A DNA stretch of 64,000 nucleotides from RUG13091 sp045113315 (GCA_045113315.1 JBGUIX010000014.1:1-64000), one strand, 5' to 3'; counted from the first letter of the stretch, positions 43,236 through 52,309 are shown. Made by a program: numbers and translations. The notes: a model not told the origin generated them from the sequence alone.

Positions 43236-44017
43236 TATTTATTAACCTCCTCTAAGCCTCTTAAAACATAGACTTTAACTAAGTCTTGTCTATATGCTTT
43301 GCTAATATTGTTACTATCTAAATAAGATAATTCTTCCGAAGCTAATTTCGCGGCTTCTTTAAATTCGCCTTTATCTGCCTCTTCCATCGCTTTTCTGGCT
43401 AAGGAGGCGACTAATGGACGAGAGCCAACGGCAATATAATGTTTATTATTTCTTTTAGAAATAGAGATGTTAACCATTGGAAAATCTAAAGAAGTGGCTT
43501 TCACTTTATGGAAATATCCTTTGCCTTCTTCTTTTTTGATAACGATTTCCGTTAAGATACCATCAACCTTGCCTTTGATATTTAAGAATTCTTCTAAAGA
43601 ATAAGATTGTTCTGGATATAATTTCACAGTGACATCAAGCGGTAATAAGCTAGCGATAACATCGGAGAAAGGGAATCTACCAAAGATAGAACCACCTATT
43701 GTCGCGGTGTTTCTAAAAGCAGGACCCACTACTTCACTAACACCAAATGAAGTTGCTCCTCCATTTAGTTTCTTGGTTTCTGGATTAGTTTCAAAATCTC
43801 TTAGTGTCACTAATGCGCCAACATGGATTTCATCTTTACTGACTTTAATTTCATCAAGATGAAGTTCACTTAAATCAATTAGTGTTTCATAAGATAATCC
43901 AGTTTTCTTCATCCATAATCCACCAGCGATAATCGCGTTTTTAGGATTATCTTTTAGTTTTTGGTAAGCATCATCTAATGACGTTGCTTTGTAATAGTTG
44001 TTTACTCTTAGACTCAT
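43235..44017 (-). CDS. Molybdenum hydroxylase FAD subunit (first set)
   Basis: A 260-residue FAD-binding subunit. KNAIIAGGLWMKK occupies the place of the usual AGGTDL loop but without the T-D pair. RNTATIGGSIFGRFPFSD is the second FAD contact (normally T-x-G-G-N; here G-G-S). It is shorter than the second-set FAD protein. The altered loops could mean weaker or different flavin binding. It lies two bases after the mocA stop codon, with AAAGGAAA upstream. Confidence 0.85.
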   Translation of the reverse strand: MSLRVNNYYKATSLDDAYQKLKDNPKNAIIAGGLWMKKTGLSYETLIDLSELHLDEIKVSKDEIHVGALVTLRDFETNPETKKLNGGATSFGVSEVVGPAFRNTATIGGSIFGRFPFSDVIASLLPLDVTVKLYPEQSYSLEEFLNIKGKVDGILTEIVIKKEEGKGYFHKVKATSLDFPMVNISISKRNNKHYIAVGSRPLVASLARKAMEEADKGEFKEAAKLASEELSYLDSNNISKAYRQDLVKVYVLRGLEEVNK

Positions 44018-44019
44018 AA

Positions 44020-44580
44020 CTATTTCCTTTCTTCTTTTATTTTTAGATACTCACTTAATGTATCGATATCTCTTAAGATGTTTTCATCATCCACTTCAAT
44101 GGATTCTTTGTCTTGTTTATCCCGAAAGATTTTTAAGTTAGATTCCTTATCTTCTTTTAGAAGAGATTCTTTTAAATCTTTAGATATAAATAAGGGATGG
44201 CCATCTTTTCCTTTATAAGTGGGGTATCTCACTTTTTTAGAACCATTTAATAGAGCCATAAATGTTTCTTTTTTTATAAAAGGGATATCACCTGGAAGAA
44301 TGAAAAAATCTTCCTTTACTTCCTTTACTCCTTTTAAGACACTAGAAAACATCCCATCGGGATAGTTCTCATTAAAAACGATTTTGATAGTAGCGTCTTC
44401 ATTTAAAAAGGATCTGATATCCTGATCATAGTGACCAGTCACTACGATAATCTTACTAACGAAAGGTTTGATTGAATCGATTGTTTTTAGTAGTAGCGGT
44501 TTATCTTTGATAATTAGATGCATTTTATTTTCACGCATCCTTGATGAAAAACCTCCTGCTAGAACAATCGCTTCCGCCAT
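44020..44580 (-). CDS. mocA: MocA/YgfJ-type molybdenum cofactor cytidylyltransferase
   Basis: A 186-residue nucleotidyltransferase. AIVLAGGFSSRMRENKMHL has the G-G-x4-R-M-x3-K signature that binds the nucleotide; FILPGDIPFIKKETF is the metal-binding block. It attaches CMP to molybdopterin to make the cofactor form used by xanthine-dehydrogenase-family enzymes. As first gene of the operon, it supplies the two hydroxylases downstream. The GGAG site and promoter are close upstream. Confidence 0.85.
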   Translation of the reverse strand: MAEAIVLAGGFSSRMRENKMHLIIKDKPLLLKTIDSIKPFVSKIIVVTGHYDQDIRSFLNEDATIKIVFNENYPDGMFSSVLKGVKEVKEDFFILPGDIPFIKKETFMALLNGSKKVRYPTYKGKDGHPLFISKDLKESLLKEDKESNLKIFRDKQDKESIEVDDENILRDIDTLSEYLKIKEERK

Positions 44581-44604
44581 TAAGATCTCCGAGTTTATAT
44601 GTTT

Positions 44605-44644
44605 ATTTTATTAAAAATATTACGTGCTCGCAAGCAAATGCACG
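44605..44644 (-). promoter_or_regulatory. Promoter of purine operon with overlapping inverted repeat
   Basis: Minus strand TTGCGA (44633-44628), 17 bases, TAAAAT (44610-44605). An inverted repeat CGTGC (44623-44627) and GCACG (44640-44644) surrounds the -35, a natural place for a repressor or activator. The leader is about 20 bases. Confidence 0.55.
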
Positions 44645-44670
44645 CACACAAAATAAGAAATTTCATGTAG

Positions 44671-44699
44671 TTGTTAATGATTAAGAAAAAAAGTAAACT
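44671..44699 (+). promoter_or_regulatory. Promoter of glycosyltransferase gene
   Basis: TTGTTA (44671-44676), 17 bases, TAAACT (44694-44699), 18 bases before the ATG. It is divergent from the purine operon promoter. Confidence 0.5.
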
Positions 44700-44717
44700 T
44701 AATTTGGTGATTAAAAA

Positions 44718-45740
44718 ATGAAAGTACTTCTCTATTTTGAAAAAGAAGAAAAAATTAAAAAGTCAGGTATCGGAAGAGCTCTTAGACATCAAATTGCCGC
44801 GTTAACTTCCGCAGGTATTGAGTATACCCTAGATCCAAAAGATACCTATGATATCGCTCATGTGAATACATATTTTCCAGCGAGCAAAAGATTAGTTAAA
44901 AAATTAAAGAAAAAACACATCCCTGTTATCGTCCATGGTCATAGCACAAAAGAAGATTTCATGAATTCTTTTAGATTATGGAAATTAATGAAACTTTGGT
45001 TTTATCCAAATTTGATGTGGTTTTATAAAAACGCTGATTTCATCATTACTCCTACTTTATATTCCAAGAATTTAATTGATTCTTATAATTTAGGAACTGA
45101 AGTAATTTATGTTTCTAATGGTATATCACCAGAAGAATATGCTTATGATGAAAAAAAGATTAATGAATTTAAAGAATTCTTCCACATTAAAGAGGGAGAA
45201 AAAGTAGTCATTGGTATTGGCTTCCCATTCAATAGAAAAGGAATTAAAGATTTCTTCGCTGTCGCTAAAGAAAGACCAAATGTCAAATTCATCTGGTTTG
45301 GTTTCTTACAAAGAATATTAACTCAACCAAATGTTTTAAAAGCGATTAAGAATAGACCAAATAATGTCATCATGCCTGGATATATTGATAACGCCATTAT
45401 TAAAGGGGCATTAAGATACGCTGAATGTTTATTCTTCCCAAGTTATGAAGAAACAGAAGGCATTGTTGTTTTAGAAGCCCTAGCTAGTAACTGCCCAGTC
45501 TTAATTAGAGACATTGGCGTGTACGCTGATTGGTTAGAAGATGGCCGTGATTGTTATAAGGGAAAGAACAATGAAGAGTTCCTAGAAAAACTAGATAAAA
45601 TCATGACTTCCGATAATTCAAAAATGGTCGCAAATGGTTATAAGTTAGTGGAAGAAAGAACACTAGAAAAAGTGGGTCAAGAACTCAAAGTGGCTTATAC
45701 CAATTTATTAGAAAAATTTAACAAAAAACCTGCAAAATAG
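44718..45740 (+). CDS. GT4-family glycosyltransferase
   Basis: A 340-residue GT-B glycosyltransferase. N-terminal RALRHQIAALTSAGIEYTLD and HVNTYFPASKRL fit the acceptor domain. VIYVSNGISPEEY is the hinge, and SYEETEGIVVLEALASNCPV carries the E-x7-E donor-binding motif. In this lineage such proteins often glycosylate diacylglycerol to make membrane glycolipids; the acceptor here is not shown. It is divergent from the purine operon and followed 41 bases later by carbamate kinase, so the two may share a transcript. Confidence 0.82.
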   Translation: MKVLLYFEKEEKIKKSGIGRALRHQIAALTSAGIEYTLDPKDTYDIAHVNTYFPASKRLVKKLKKKHIPVIVHGHSTKEDFMNSFRLWKLMKLWFYPNLMWFYKNADFIITPTLYSKNLIDSYNLGTEVIYVSNGISPEEYAYDEKKINEFKEFFHIKEGEKVVIGIGFPFNRKGIKDFFAVAKERPNVKFIWFGFLQRILTQPNVLKAIKNRPNNVIMPGYIDNAIIKGALRYAECLFFPSYEETEGIVVLEALASNCPVLIRDIGVYADWLEDGRDCYKGKNNEEFLEKLDKIMTSDNSKMVANGYKLVEERTLEKVGQELKVAYTNLLEKFNKKPAK

Positions 45741-45781
45741 GGTTATTTTGATAGAAAATTAACAAAAAGTGAGGATTTTTT

Positions 45782-46702
45782 ATGGCAAGATATGTTGTCT
45801 CATTAGGTGGCAATGCATTAGGCAATAATGCGGAAGAACAAAAAGAATTATTAAAAGGTGTTGCTAAGCCAATCGTGGAATTAATTAAACATGGACATGA
45901 AGTTATTATTGTCCACGGAAATGGTCCCCAAGTTGGCATGATTAATCTCGCATTCACCGATGCAAAAAGTGTCCCAGATATGCCTTTCCCTGAATGTGGT
46001 GCGATGAGCCAAGGTTATATTGGTTTCCACATTCAAAACGCCATTGATAATGAATTAAAGAAACAAAATGTTCAAAGAAATGTTGTCACAGTTGTTTCGC
46101 AAGTACTAGTGGATAAAAACGATCCATTATTCCAATCCCCAAGTAAACCAGTCGGCGCTTTCTATAGCGAACAAGAAGCTAAAGAAATCGCTTCTAAGAT
46201 GGGATATACCATGAAAGAAGATGCTGGTAGAGGATATAGAAGAGTAGTTGCTAGTCCATTACCAATCGATATCATTGAAAAAGACTCAATCTCTGAATTA
46301 GTTAGTAAAGGTCATGTCGTTATCTGCGCAGGCGGAGGCGGTATCCCTGTTATTAGAAATGAAGACGGCTCTATTGAAGGTATTGCTGCAGTTATCGATA
46401 AAGACTATGCTTCCGCAAAAGTCGCAGCTTTAGTAGATGCTGATTACTTAGTAATCTTAACAGCGGTTGATAACGTTTATATCGATTTCAAAAAGCCAAC
46501 AGAAAGAAAATTAGAAAAAGTTTCTGTTAATGAAATGAAAGAATATATGAAAGGCGATTATTTCGCTAAAGGAAGCATGTATCCAAAAGTGAATGCCTGT
46601 GTAAAATTCTTAAGCGAAAAGCCAGGTAAGGTCGCAATTATCTCTTCTTTAGTGGCTGCTAAAGACGCCTTCTTAGAAAAGGCTGGAACAATCATTAAAT
46701 AA
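45782..46702 (+). CDS. arcC: Carbamate kinase
   Basis: A 306-residue amino-acid-kinase-family enzyme that makes ATP from carbamoyl phosphate and ADP. SLGGNALGNN, IVHGNGPQVGMINLAF and VVASPLPIDIIEKDSI, then VICAGGGGIPVI and LTAVDNVYIDF are the family blocks in order. GTGAGGA precedes the ATG. Placed beside the operon whose last gene is a carbamoyltransferase, it would harvest the energy of purine breakdown. No arginine deiminase genes are near, which supports that reading. Confidence 0.93.
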   Translation: MARYVVSLGGNALGNNAEEQKELLKGVAKPIVELIKHGHEVIIVHGNGPQVGMINLAFTDAKSVPDMPFPECGAMSQGYIGFHIQNAIDNELKKQNVQRNVVTVVSQVLVDKNDPLFQSPSKPVGAFYSEQEAKEIASKMGYTMKEDAGRGYRRVVASPLPIDIIEKDSISELVSKGHVVICAGGGGIPVIRNEDGSIEGIAAVIDKDYASAKVAALVDADYLVILTAVDNVYIDFKKPTERKLEKVSVNEMKEYMKGDYFAKGSMYPKVNACVKFLSEKPGKVAIISSLVAAKDAFLEKAGTIIK

Positions 46703-46729
46703 ACTTATCAAAGCAATTTAAAAAAGTAA

Positions 46730-47176
46730 TTATTCCAATGATTCAATCTTCTTAATTGCTTCTTCTGCCCGAGAGTGGAACATCAATGTTTTGAATGCTT
46801 CAATAATCTTTGTAGCCCATCCACCTGCGGTGTATCCTTTATCCCATACTTTAGCAACAACTTGGGCTAAAATATAATCCGGTCCTTCATTAGAATGAAT
46901 ATAGATATAAGGGAACTCGTTTTTCTTTGTATTGAAACGTTCTTTGAAGTCATTGAAACTATATTTGTTTGCAAGATTAACGGGGTAAGCGAATGCGACT
47001 TCAATATTCTCTTCATCAGGAATGTAAGCAGCAAAGAAATACTCTTGAGAATATTTTTTTCCAATTCCTTCAATCATTACTCCATTAGCTGTTTCCCTTT
47101 TTGTAAAATTGCCTTGGAAAGCGCTATTCATTTCTTCTAACGCCTTTTCGCCTATTTCATAAATTGAAACACTCAT
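46730..47176 (-). CDS. Unknown cytoplasmic protein
   Basis: 148 residues from the ATG at 47176, which has GGAGGG 8 bases upstream; an ATG two codons earlier is too close to that site. No recognised family: MSVSIYEIGEKALEEMNSAF, an aromatic middle (YFFAAYIPDEENIEVAFAYP) and a helical tail (SRAEEAIKKIESLE). There is no signal peptide or membrane segment. It is a single gene with its own promoter, ending head-to-head with arcC. Confidence 0.55.
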   Translation of the reverse strand: MSVSIYEIGEKALEEMNSAFQGNFTKRETANGVMIEGIGKKYSQEYFFAAYIPDEENIEVAFAYPVNLANKYSFNDFKERFNTKKNEFPYIYIHSNEGPDYILAQVVAKVWDKGYTAGGWATKIIEAFKTLMFHSRAEEAIKKIESLE

Positions 47177-47202
47177 ATTCATTCCCTCCAGTTAATAATG
47201 TT

Positions 47203-47231
47203 ATTTTAACATAATTAAGAAACAACAATAA
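47203..47231 (-). promoter_or_regulatory. Promoter of unknown gene at 46730-47176
   Basis: Minus strand TTATTG (47231-47226), 17 bases, TAAAAT (47208-47203) with an upstream TG (extended -10). Confidence 0.5.
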
Positions 47232-47253
47232 ACAGTAAAAAAGAGTAGAAAAG

Positions 47254-47287
47254 AAAAACCGACAACGTGAAGTGAAGTCGGTTTTTT
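47254..47287. terminator. Terminator after serA
   Basis: CCGAC (47259-47263) and GTCGG (47277-47281) flanked by AAAAA and TTTTTTT. On the minus strand it ends the serine operon; the flanks would make it work in both directions. Confidence 0.85.
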
Positions 47288-47301
47288 TAATTTCAGAGAA
47301 A

Positions 47302-48468
47302 TTAATGAATTGCTCTTACTCTGATAACACCAGGTAATTTACCCACTGCTTCTTTCGCACATTTTTCCACACCATCTTTATGTGTGAATTCAATGACTGT
47401 TGCAGCTTTTTCACCTTTGACACCAGTAGCAGACTTAACAATTTCTTTACATTCACCAACGACTTTCAATATTTCGTTAGCAGATAAGCTCGCTTGATGA
47501 AGAACTACTAATCTTCTATGGCCTTCTTCTTTTTCACCCATATCAATTCTTGGGTAATTAACAGAATTAATGATGTTGCCTTTTTCGATAAATTCAACGA
47601 TTTCTTTAGCCGCCATAGCAGCACAGTTATCTTCAGCTTCTTCTGTAGAAGCGCCTAAGTGAGAAATAGCGACAACGCCTTCCATATTCGCAGTCTTATA
47701 ATTTGGGAAATCAGTCACATAACGACGGACTTTCTTGTTTTCTAAAGCTACTTTCATATCGTCATCATTAACTAAAGCATCTCTAGCGGCGTTAATAATA
47801 ATTACACCATCTTTAGCCTTAGCTAATAAGCTAGCGTTAATCATGCCTTTAGTGGCGTCCATTAATGGAACGTGAACAGAAATATAGTCGGCTTCTTTAA
47901 GCATTTCATCCATTGAAACAATCTTTGTGCCTTTTAATAATTCTTTATTACGTTCAATAGTGGCTTCGCTTGGTTCAACACCTAAAACTCTCATTCCCAA
48001 TTTATGAGCGGCATCAGCCACTAAAGCGCCGATCGCGCCACAACCAATAACACCTAATGTCTTACCTAATATTTCTGTACCTGCATAAGCACCTTTGGCT
48101 TTTTCCATGGATTTATTAATGAGTTCATCGCCTTTATTAGCTTTCACCCATTCCATGGAGCTTTGAATATCTCTAGCTGCTAAAAGCATCATAGCGATTG
48201 TTAATTCCTTAACAGCATTTGCGTTAGCGCCTGGTGTATTAAACACCACGACACCTTCATCCGCAAATCTATCTAATGGAATATTATTAACACCTGCACC
48301 TGCTCTAGCGACACATAAAACTGATTCTGGTAAAGTCATTTCATGCATTGCTGCACTTCTTACCATGACCGCAGAAGCGCCATCAATACTTTCTGTGGAT
48401 ACTTCGTATTCTTTTGGTAAAACTTTTAATCCAACAGGTGAAATTTTATTTAAACAAAATACTTTCAT
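47302..48468 (-). CDS. serA: D-3-phosphoglycerate dehydrogenase
   Basis: A 388-residue NAD-dependent 2-hydroxyacid dehydrogenase, first step of serine synthesis. GKTLGVIGCGAIGALVADAA is the Rossmann loop; IIINAARDALVNDDDM and AISHLGASTEEAEDNC (Arg/His-Glu active-site region) follow. A C-terminal ACT-like domain of about 75 residues (RRLVVLHQASLSANEILKVV) is present, the short type without the extra intervening domain. It is last in the DUF1015-serC-serA group, 8 bases after serC. Confidence 0.93.
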   Translation of the reverse strand: MKVFCLNKISPVGLKVLPKEYEVSTESIDGASAVMVRSAAMHEMTLPESVLCVARAGAGVNNIPLDRFADEGVVVFNTPGANANAVKELTIAMMLLAARDIQSSMEWVKANKGDELINKSMEKAKGAYAGTEILGKTLGVIGCGAIGALVADAAHKLGMRVLGVEPSEATIERNKELLKGTKIVSMDEMLKEADYISVHVPLMDATKGMINASLLAKAKDGVIIINAARDALVNDDDMKVALENKKVRRYVTDFPNYKTANMEGVVAISHLGASTEEAEDNCAAMAAKEIVEFIEKGNIINSVNYPRIDMGEKEEGHRRLVVLHQASLSANEILKVVGECKEIVKSATGVKGEKAATVIEFTHKDGVEKCAKEAVGKLPGVIRVRAIH

Positions 48469-48476
48469 AAACTTAC

Positions 48477-49580
48477 CTATTTAATCCAAGCATCTTTATG
48501 CTCATCTTCAAATTCTTTCATATATTTTACAAGAGCTTTAACACCATCAATTGGCATAGCATTATAAATAGAAGCTCTTAAGCCACCTGTAGATCTATGA
48601 CCTTTTAAGTTTGTGAAGCGATATTTCTTCGCACCTTCTAAGAATGCGGCGTCGAGTTCTTCACTTGGTGTTCTAAAGGTAACGTTCATTAATGAACGAG
48701 AATCTTTATCAACATATGGAATGAATAGATGAGAACTATCTAAAGCATCATATAAAATTTTGGCTTTTTCTTCATTGACTTTCTTACGTTCTTCTAGTCC
48801 ACCATTCTTTAATAGCCATTTGAAGACTAAACCACAGACATAAATACCGAATGTTGGTGGGGTATTATACATAGAACCGTTTTCAGCATGAATTATATAA
48901 TCTAAATAAGCTGGAAGTGGCACTCTTGGGGCACGCGCTAATAAATCTTCTCTAATAATTACTATAGTAACACCTGCAGGTCCCACATTCTTTTGTGCAC
49001 CAGCATAGATTAAACCAAACTTTCTAACATCAACTGGTTCACTTAAGAAACAAGATGACATATCAGCCACTAATGGGATATTTCCGGTTTCTGGATATTC
49101 TTTATATTTAGAACCATAGATTGTGTTGTTATCACAGATATAAACATAATCAGCGTCTTCTCTAAATTTTAAACCTTTAACATCTGGGATCTTTTTAAAT
49201 CCGTTTTCTTCACCAGAAGCAACGATGTTAACATCTGCATATAATTTGGTATCTTTAATAACTTTCTTGGTCCATACACCAGTATGGATAATATCTACTT
49301 TTCCATTAGTGGCAAAGTTCATTGGAATCATGGAGAACGCTAAAGTCGCGCCACCTTGCAAGAATAAAACTTTGTAGTTTTCTGGAATGTTTAATAACTT
49401 TCTTAAATCAGCTTCCGCAGTATCAATAATATTTTGATAAACTTTGGAACGGTGACTCATTTCCATGACCGACATGCCTGATCCATCTTTATCAAGCATT
49501 TCTGCTGCGATTGTTTCTAAAACTTCTTCAGGCAACATCGCTGGTCCAGCAGAGAAATTGTAAATTCTGTTTCCCTTCAT
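48477..49580 (-). CDS. serC: Phosphoserine aminotransferase
   Basis: A 367-residue class V PLP aminotransferase, second step of serine synthesis. YNFSAGPAMLPEEVLE at the start, SGMSVMEMSHRSKVYQ and the PLP lysine in YAGAQKNVGPAGVT are the SerC signatures; RASIYNAMP near the end completes it. It precedes serA and follows the DUF1015 gene on one strand. Confidence 0.96.
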   Translation of the reverse strand: MKGNRIYNFSAGPAMLPEEVLETIAAEMLDKDGSGMSVMEMSHRSKVYQNIIDTAEADLRKLLNIPENYKVLFLQGGATLAFSMIPMNFATNGKVDIIHTGVWTKKVIKDTKLYADVNIVASGEENGFKKIPDVKGLKFREDADYVYICDNNTIYGSKYKEYPETGNIPLVADMSSCFLSEPVDVRKFGLIYAGAQKNVGPAGVTIVIIREDLLARAPRVPLPAYLDYIIHAENGSMYNTPPTFGIYVCGLVFKWLLKNGGLEERKKVNEEKAKILYDALDSSHLFIPYVDKDSRSLMNVTFRTPSEELDAAFLEGAKKYRFTNLKGHRSTGGLRASIYNAMPIDGVKALVKYMKEFEDEHKDAWIK

Positions 49581-49610
49581 ATCACAAAACTCCTTTTTCT
49601 TTATATTTCT

Positions 49611-50831
49611 CTAAGCAATTTTCTTAGCTTCGAGATAATAACGTTTTTCACTGGCGTGACCCATCGAGAAACTCTTTCTAGGTAACACCATATCTTTGGC
49701 GACAAATTCAAAAATGTCACCCTTACCTAACGCTGGCATATTGATTGCCATACTACTAGGATTCTTGTTCGCTACATCTAATAAACTTGATTCATCATGA
49801 ATAAAATCAACCTTTGATTCAGGATGAGATTTTAGATAAGAATCGATGTAATTTTGCACAATTTGATAAGTTTCTGCTGCGTTTTTCGGTGTTTTTAATG
49901 GTTTTTTGCCATCTTTCTTACTATAGACATAAACGCCTTGTTCTTTTCCTTTACAGGTAGAAACTAATCCATCAGCAAAATCTTTATCTGCGTTAAATAT
50001 CACACGATGAATAGGCTCAAAAATAATACCTTCATCATAGATATTATTCGCTTCCACTAAAGCAAATCTTGCTGGGTGATTTTCTCTTTCTTTTTCACTC
50101 AAATTGGCTTTGATATTTTCCCAGTGTGCTTTTGCGGTAGCTAAAGAATGATTCCCATCACCCACTACAAACATCAAACCGTTGTTATTCTTTTTAAATA
50201 GTTCATTAAATTGATCAATAACCCTTTTTGTGTCCTTAACAATATAGCCTTTGATATGACCACCTTTTTGATTGAGTTCAAAATCATAAGCCACAGGCAA
50301 AGATTCTCTATTTTTATATAGAGATTCCACTATTTGTCTTTCTTTATCATCAAAGAGAACTAAAGTATGTGGCAATTCAATAGGTGCATCTTTTCTAATC
50401 TTTAGACGAGGAGGAATTCTTTCTACGATTGTAGCTTCGCTAGCTTTAACCGTACATGGAACTCCACGTTTATAAGAATATTCTTCTAGATCGATTGAGA
50501 TAATTAATCCTAATCTTCTAACACCATAATCAGTTACTCTTTCTACCAATATGAAAGATTCACCGATATCCACTAAAGAATTATCATTTAAATAACGTTT
50601 GATATTTTTATTAATTTGTTCAATATATTTTTCCTGATCCGTATTTTCTAAATACGCTTCTGGATAAATCATATGAAACGTTGATAATTTATCGCCCACC
50701 ATATCTCTTAAATCGTTCCAATACTCGATTTGAGAAGTGAATTGATCACACGCTATGACAGCATAGCTTGTCATATCCGTACCTTTTCTAGGTAACAATA
50801 TATGGGGAGCAACAACTATTTGTTTAGGCAT
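49611..50831 (-). CDS. DUF1015 (COG4198) family protein in serine operon
   Basis: A 406-residue cytoplasmic protein. VAPHILLPRKGTDMTSYAVI, YPEAYLENT and especially VGDGNHSLATAKAHWENIK are the DUF1015 signature blocks (D-G-N-H-R/S-x-x-A). The family has no settled function. Its position two bases after gdhA and 30 before serC, in a locus with serA and serC but no serB, suggests a job in serine metabolism. It might be a kinase or phosphatase on serine or phosphoserine; that is inference. Confidence 0.85.
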   Translation of the reverse strand: MPKQIVVAPHILLPRKGTDMTSYAVIACDQFTSQIEYWNDLRDMVGDKLSTFHMIYPEAYLENTDQEKYIEQINKNIKRYLNDNSLVDIGESFILVERVTDYGVRRLGLIISIDLEEYSYKRGVPCTVKASEATIVERIPPRLKIRKDAPIELPHTLVLFDDKERQIVESLYKNRESLPVAYDFELNQKGGHIKGYIVKDTKRVIDQFNELFKKNNNGLMFVVGDGNHSLATAKAHWENIKANLSEKERENHPARFALVEANNIYDEGIIFEPIHRVIFNADKDFADGLVSTCKGKEQGVYVYSKKDGKKPLKTPKNAAETYQIVQNYIDSYLKSHPESKVDFIHDESSLLDVANKNPSSMAINMPALGKGDIFEFVAKDMVLPRKSFSMGHASEKRYYLEAKKIA

Positions 50832-50833
50832 TA

Positions 50834-52180
50834 TTAGCAGACACCTTGTGCGAGCATCGCATCATATACTTTTAAGAATCCAGCAATGTTAGCGCCTAAA
50901 GCTAAGTTTCTGGGTTGACCGAATTTCACAGCGGTCTCATGACATTGTTTGAAGATATTTTTCATAATACCTTTAAGTTTTTCATCAACTTCTTCGAAGG
51001 TCCATGATAAGTGCATGGCGTTTTGACTCATCTCTAAGCCAGAGACAGCCACACCACCTGCGTTAGAGGCTTTACCAGGTGAGAACAAGACTTCGTTTTC
51101 ATTAAAGAATCTAATAGCCTCTAAATCACATGGCATATTCGCACCTTCGGCAAGCATATAGCAACCATTCTTTTTAAGTTGTTTGGCGTTTTCTAAATTA
51201 ATTTCACCTTGTGTCGCACATGGCATAGCGATGTCACATGGGACATTCCATAAGTCTCTTGAACAATCACTATGTTTAACACCTGGGTGTTTAGCGACAT
51301 AATCTTTAGTAAATTCACCTTTAGCTTTAGCTAAGGCAATAATTTCTTCAGCGTCCAATCCATTTGGATCAGCAACATAACCATTGATATCAGACATGCC
51401 AACAACTTTAGCGCCTAATTCAACGACTTTCTTTAAGGCCATAGAGCCAACTTTTCCAGAACCGGAAATAATAACTTTCTTGCCTTTGAAGTCTGTCTTG
51501 AAATATGTTCTTAGCATTTCTTCAGCGAAGTAACAGAGACCATACCCTGTCGCTTCTGGTCTACCTAATGAACCACCATAAGAGAAGTTTTTACCAGTAA
51601 AAACACCAGACCATTCATCAACTATTCTCTTATATTGGCCAAACATATAGCCAATTTCTCTAGCACCAAAACCTAAATCGCCTGCGGGTACGTCAGTGTT
51701 AGGTCCGATGTGACGATAGAATTCAGTCATAAATGACTGACAGAATCTCATGACTTCACCATCGCTCTTTCCACGAGGATTGAAATCACTACCACCTTTA
51801 CCGCCTCCCATTGGAAGACCAGTTAAGCTGTTTTTAAAGGTTTGTTCAAAACCTAAGAATTTAAGAATTGATAAATTAACACTCTTATCAAATCTCATTC
51901 CACCTTTATAAGGTCCAATCGCGGAGTTAAATTGGACACGATAGCCAGTATTAACTTGGATTTTGCCAGTGTCATCAACCCATGGAACACGGAATTGAAT
52001 AATTCTTTCTGGCACGACTAATCTTTCTAAGATTGAGTACTGTTCAATTTTTGGATCTTTTTCAACTAAAAAATCCATAGAATCTAAGAATTCTTCAACA
52101 GCAGCTAAAAATTCAGGTTCATTTGAATATCTAGCTTTGACATCACTTAGAAGGTTGTTTAGGTAATTACTTTTGTACAT
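50834..52180 (-). CDS. gdhA: NADP-type glutamate dehydrogenase
   Basis: 448 residues from the ATG at 52180, which has AAGGAGG 5 bases upstream; the frame reaches 52225 but the longer start lacks a site. GLPMGGGKGGSDFNPRGKSD contains the catalytic Lys. PAGDLGFGAREIGYMFGQYK and KVIISGSGKVGSMALKKVVE (Rossmann loop) match the hexameric class I enzyme. It interconverts 2-oxoglutarate plus ammonia with glutamate. Beside purine breakdown genes it may assimilate the ammonia released. Confidence 0.95.
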   Translation of the reverse strand: MYKSNYLNNLLSDVKARYSNEPEFLAAVEEFLDSMDFLVEKDPKIEQYSILERLVVPERIIQFRVPWVDDTGKIQVNTGYRVQFNSAIGPYKGGMRFDKSVNLSILKFLGFEQTFKNSLTGLPMGGGKGGSDFNPRGKSDGEVMRFCQSFMTEFYRHIGPNTDVPAGDLGFGAREIGYMFGQYKRIVDEWSGVFTGKNFSYGGSLGRPEATGYGLCYFAEEMLRTYFKTDFKGKKVIISGSGKVGSMALKKVVELGAKVVGMSDINGYVADPNGLDAEEIIALAKAKGEFTKDYVAKHPGVKHSDCSRDLWNVPCDIAMPCATQGEINLENAKQLKKNGCYMLAEGANMPCDLEAIRFFNENEVLFSPGKASNAGGVAVSGLEMSQNAMHLSWTFEEVDEKLKGIMKNIFKQCHETAVKFGQPRNLALGANIAGFLKVYDAMLAQGVC

Positions 52181-52309
52181 GTTGACCTCCTTCTTCTCTA
52201 AGGGAAAGCAAAAAATTTCCCCCATAGAGAAATCACTTTAGACAAATATAGTAATAAGCCATAGTTCATTATTAAATTAACATTTAATGGCTATAAATTC
52301 AATTATTAA

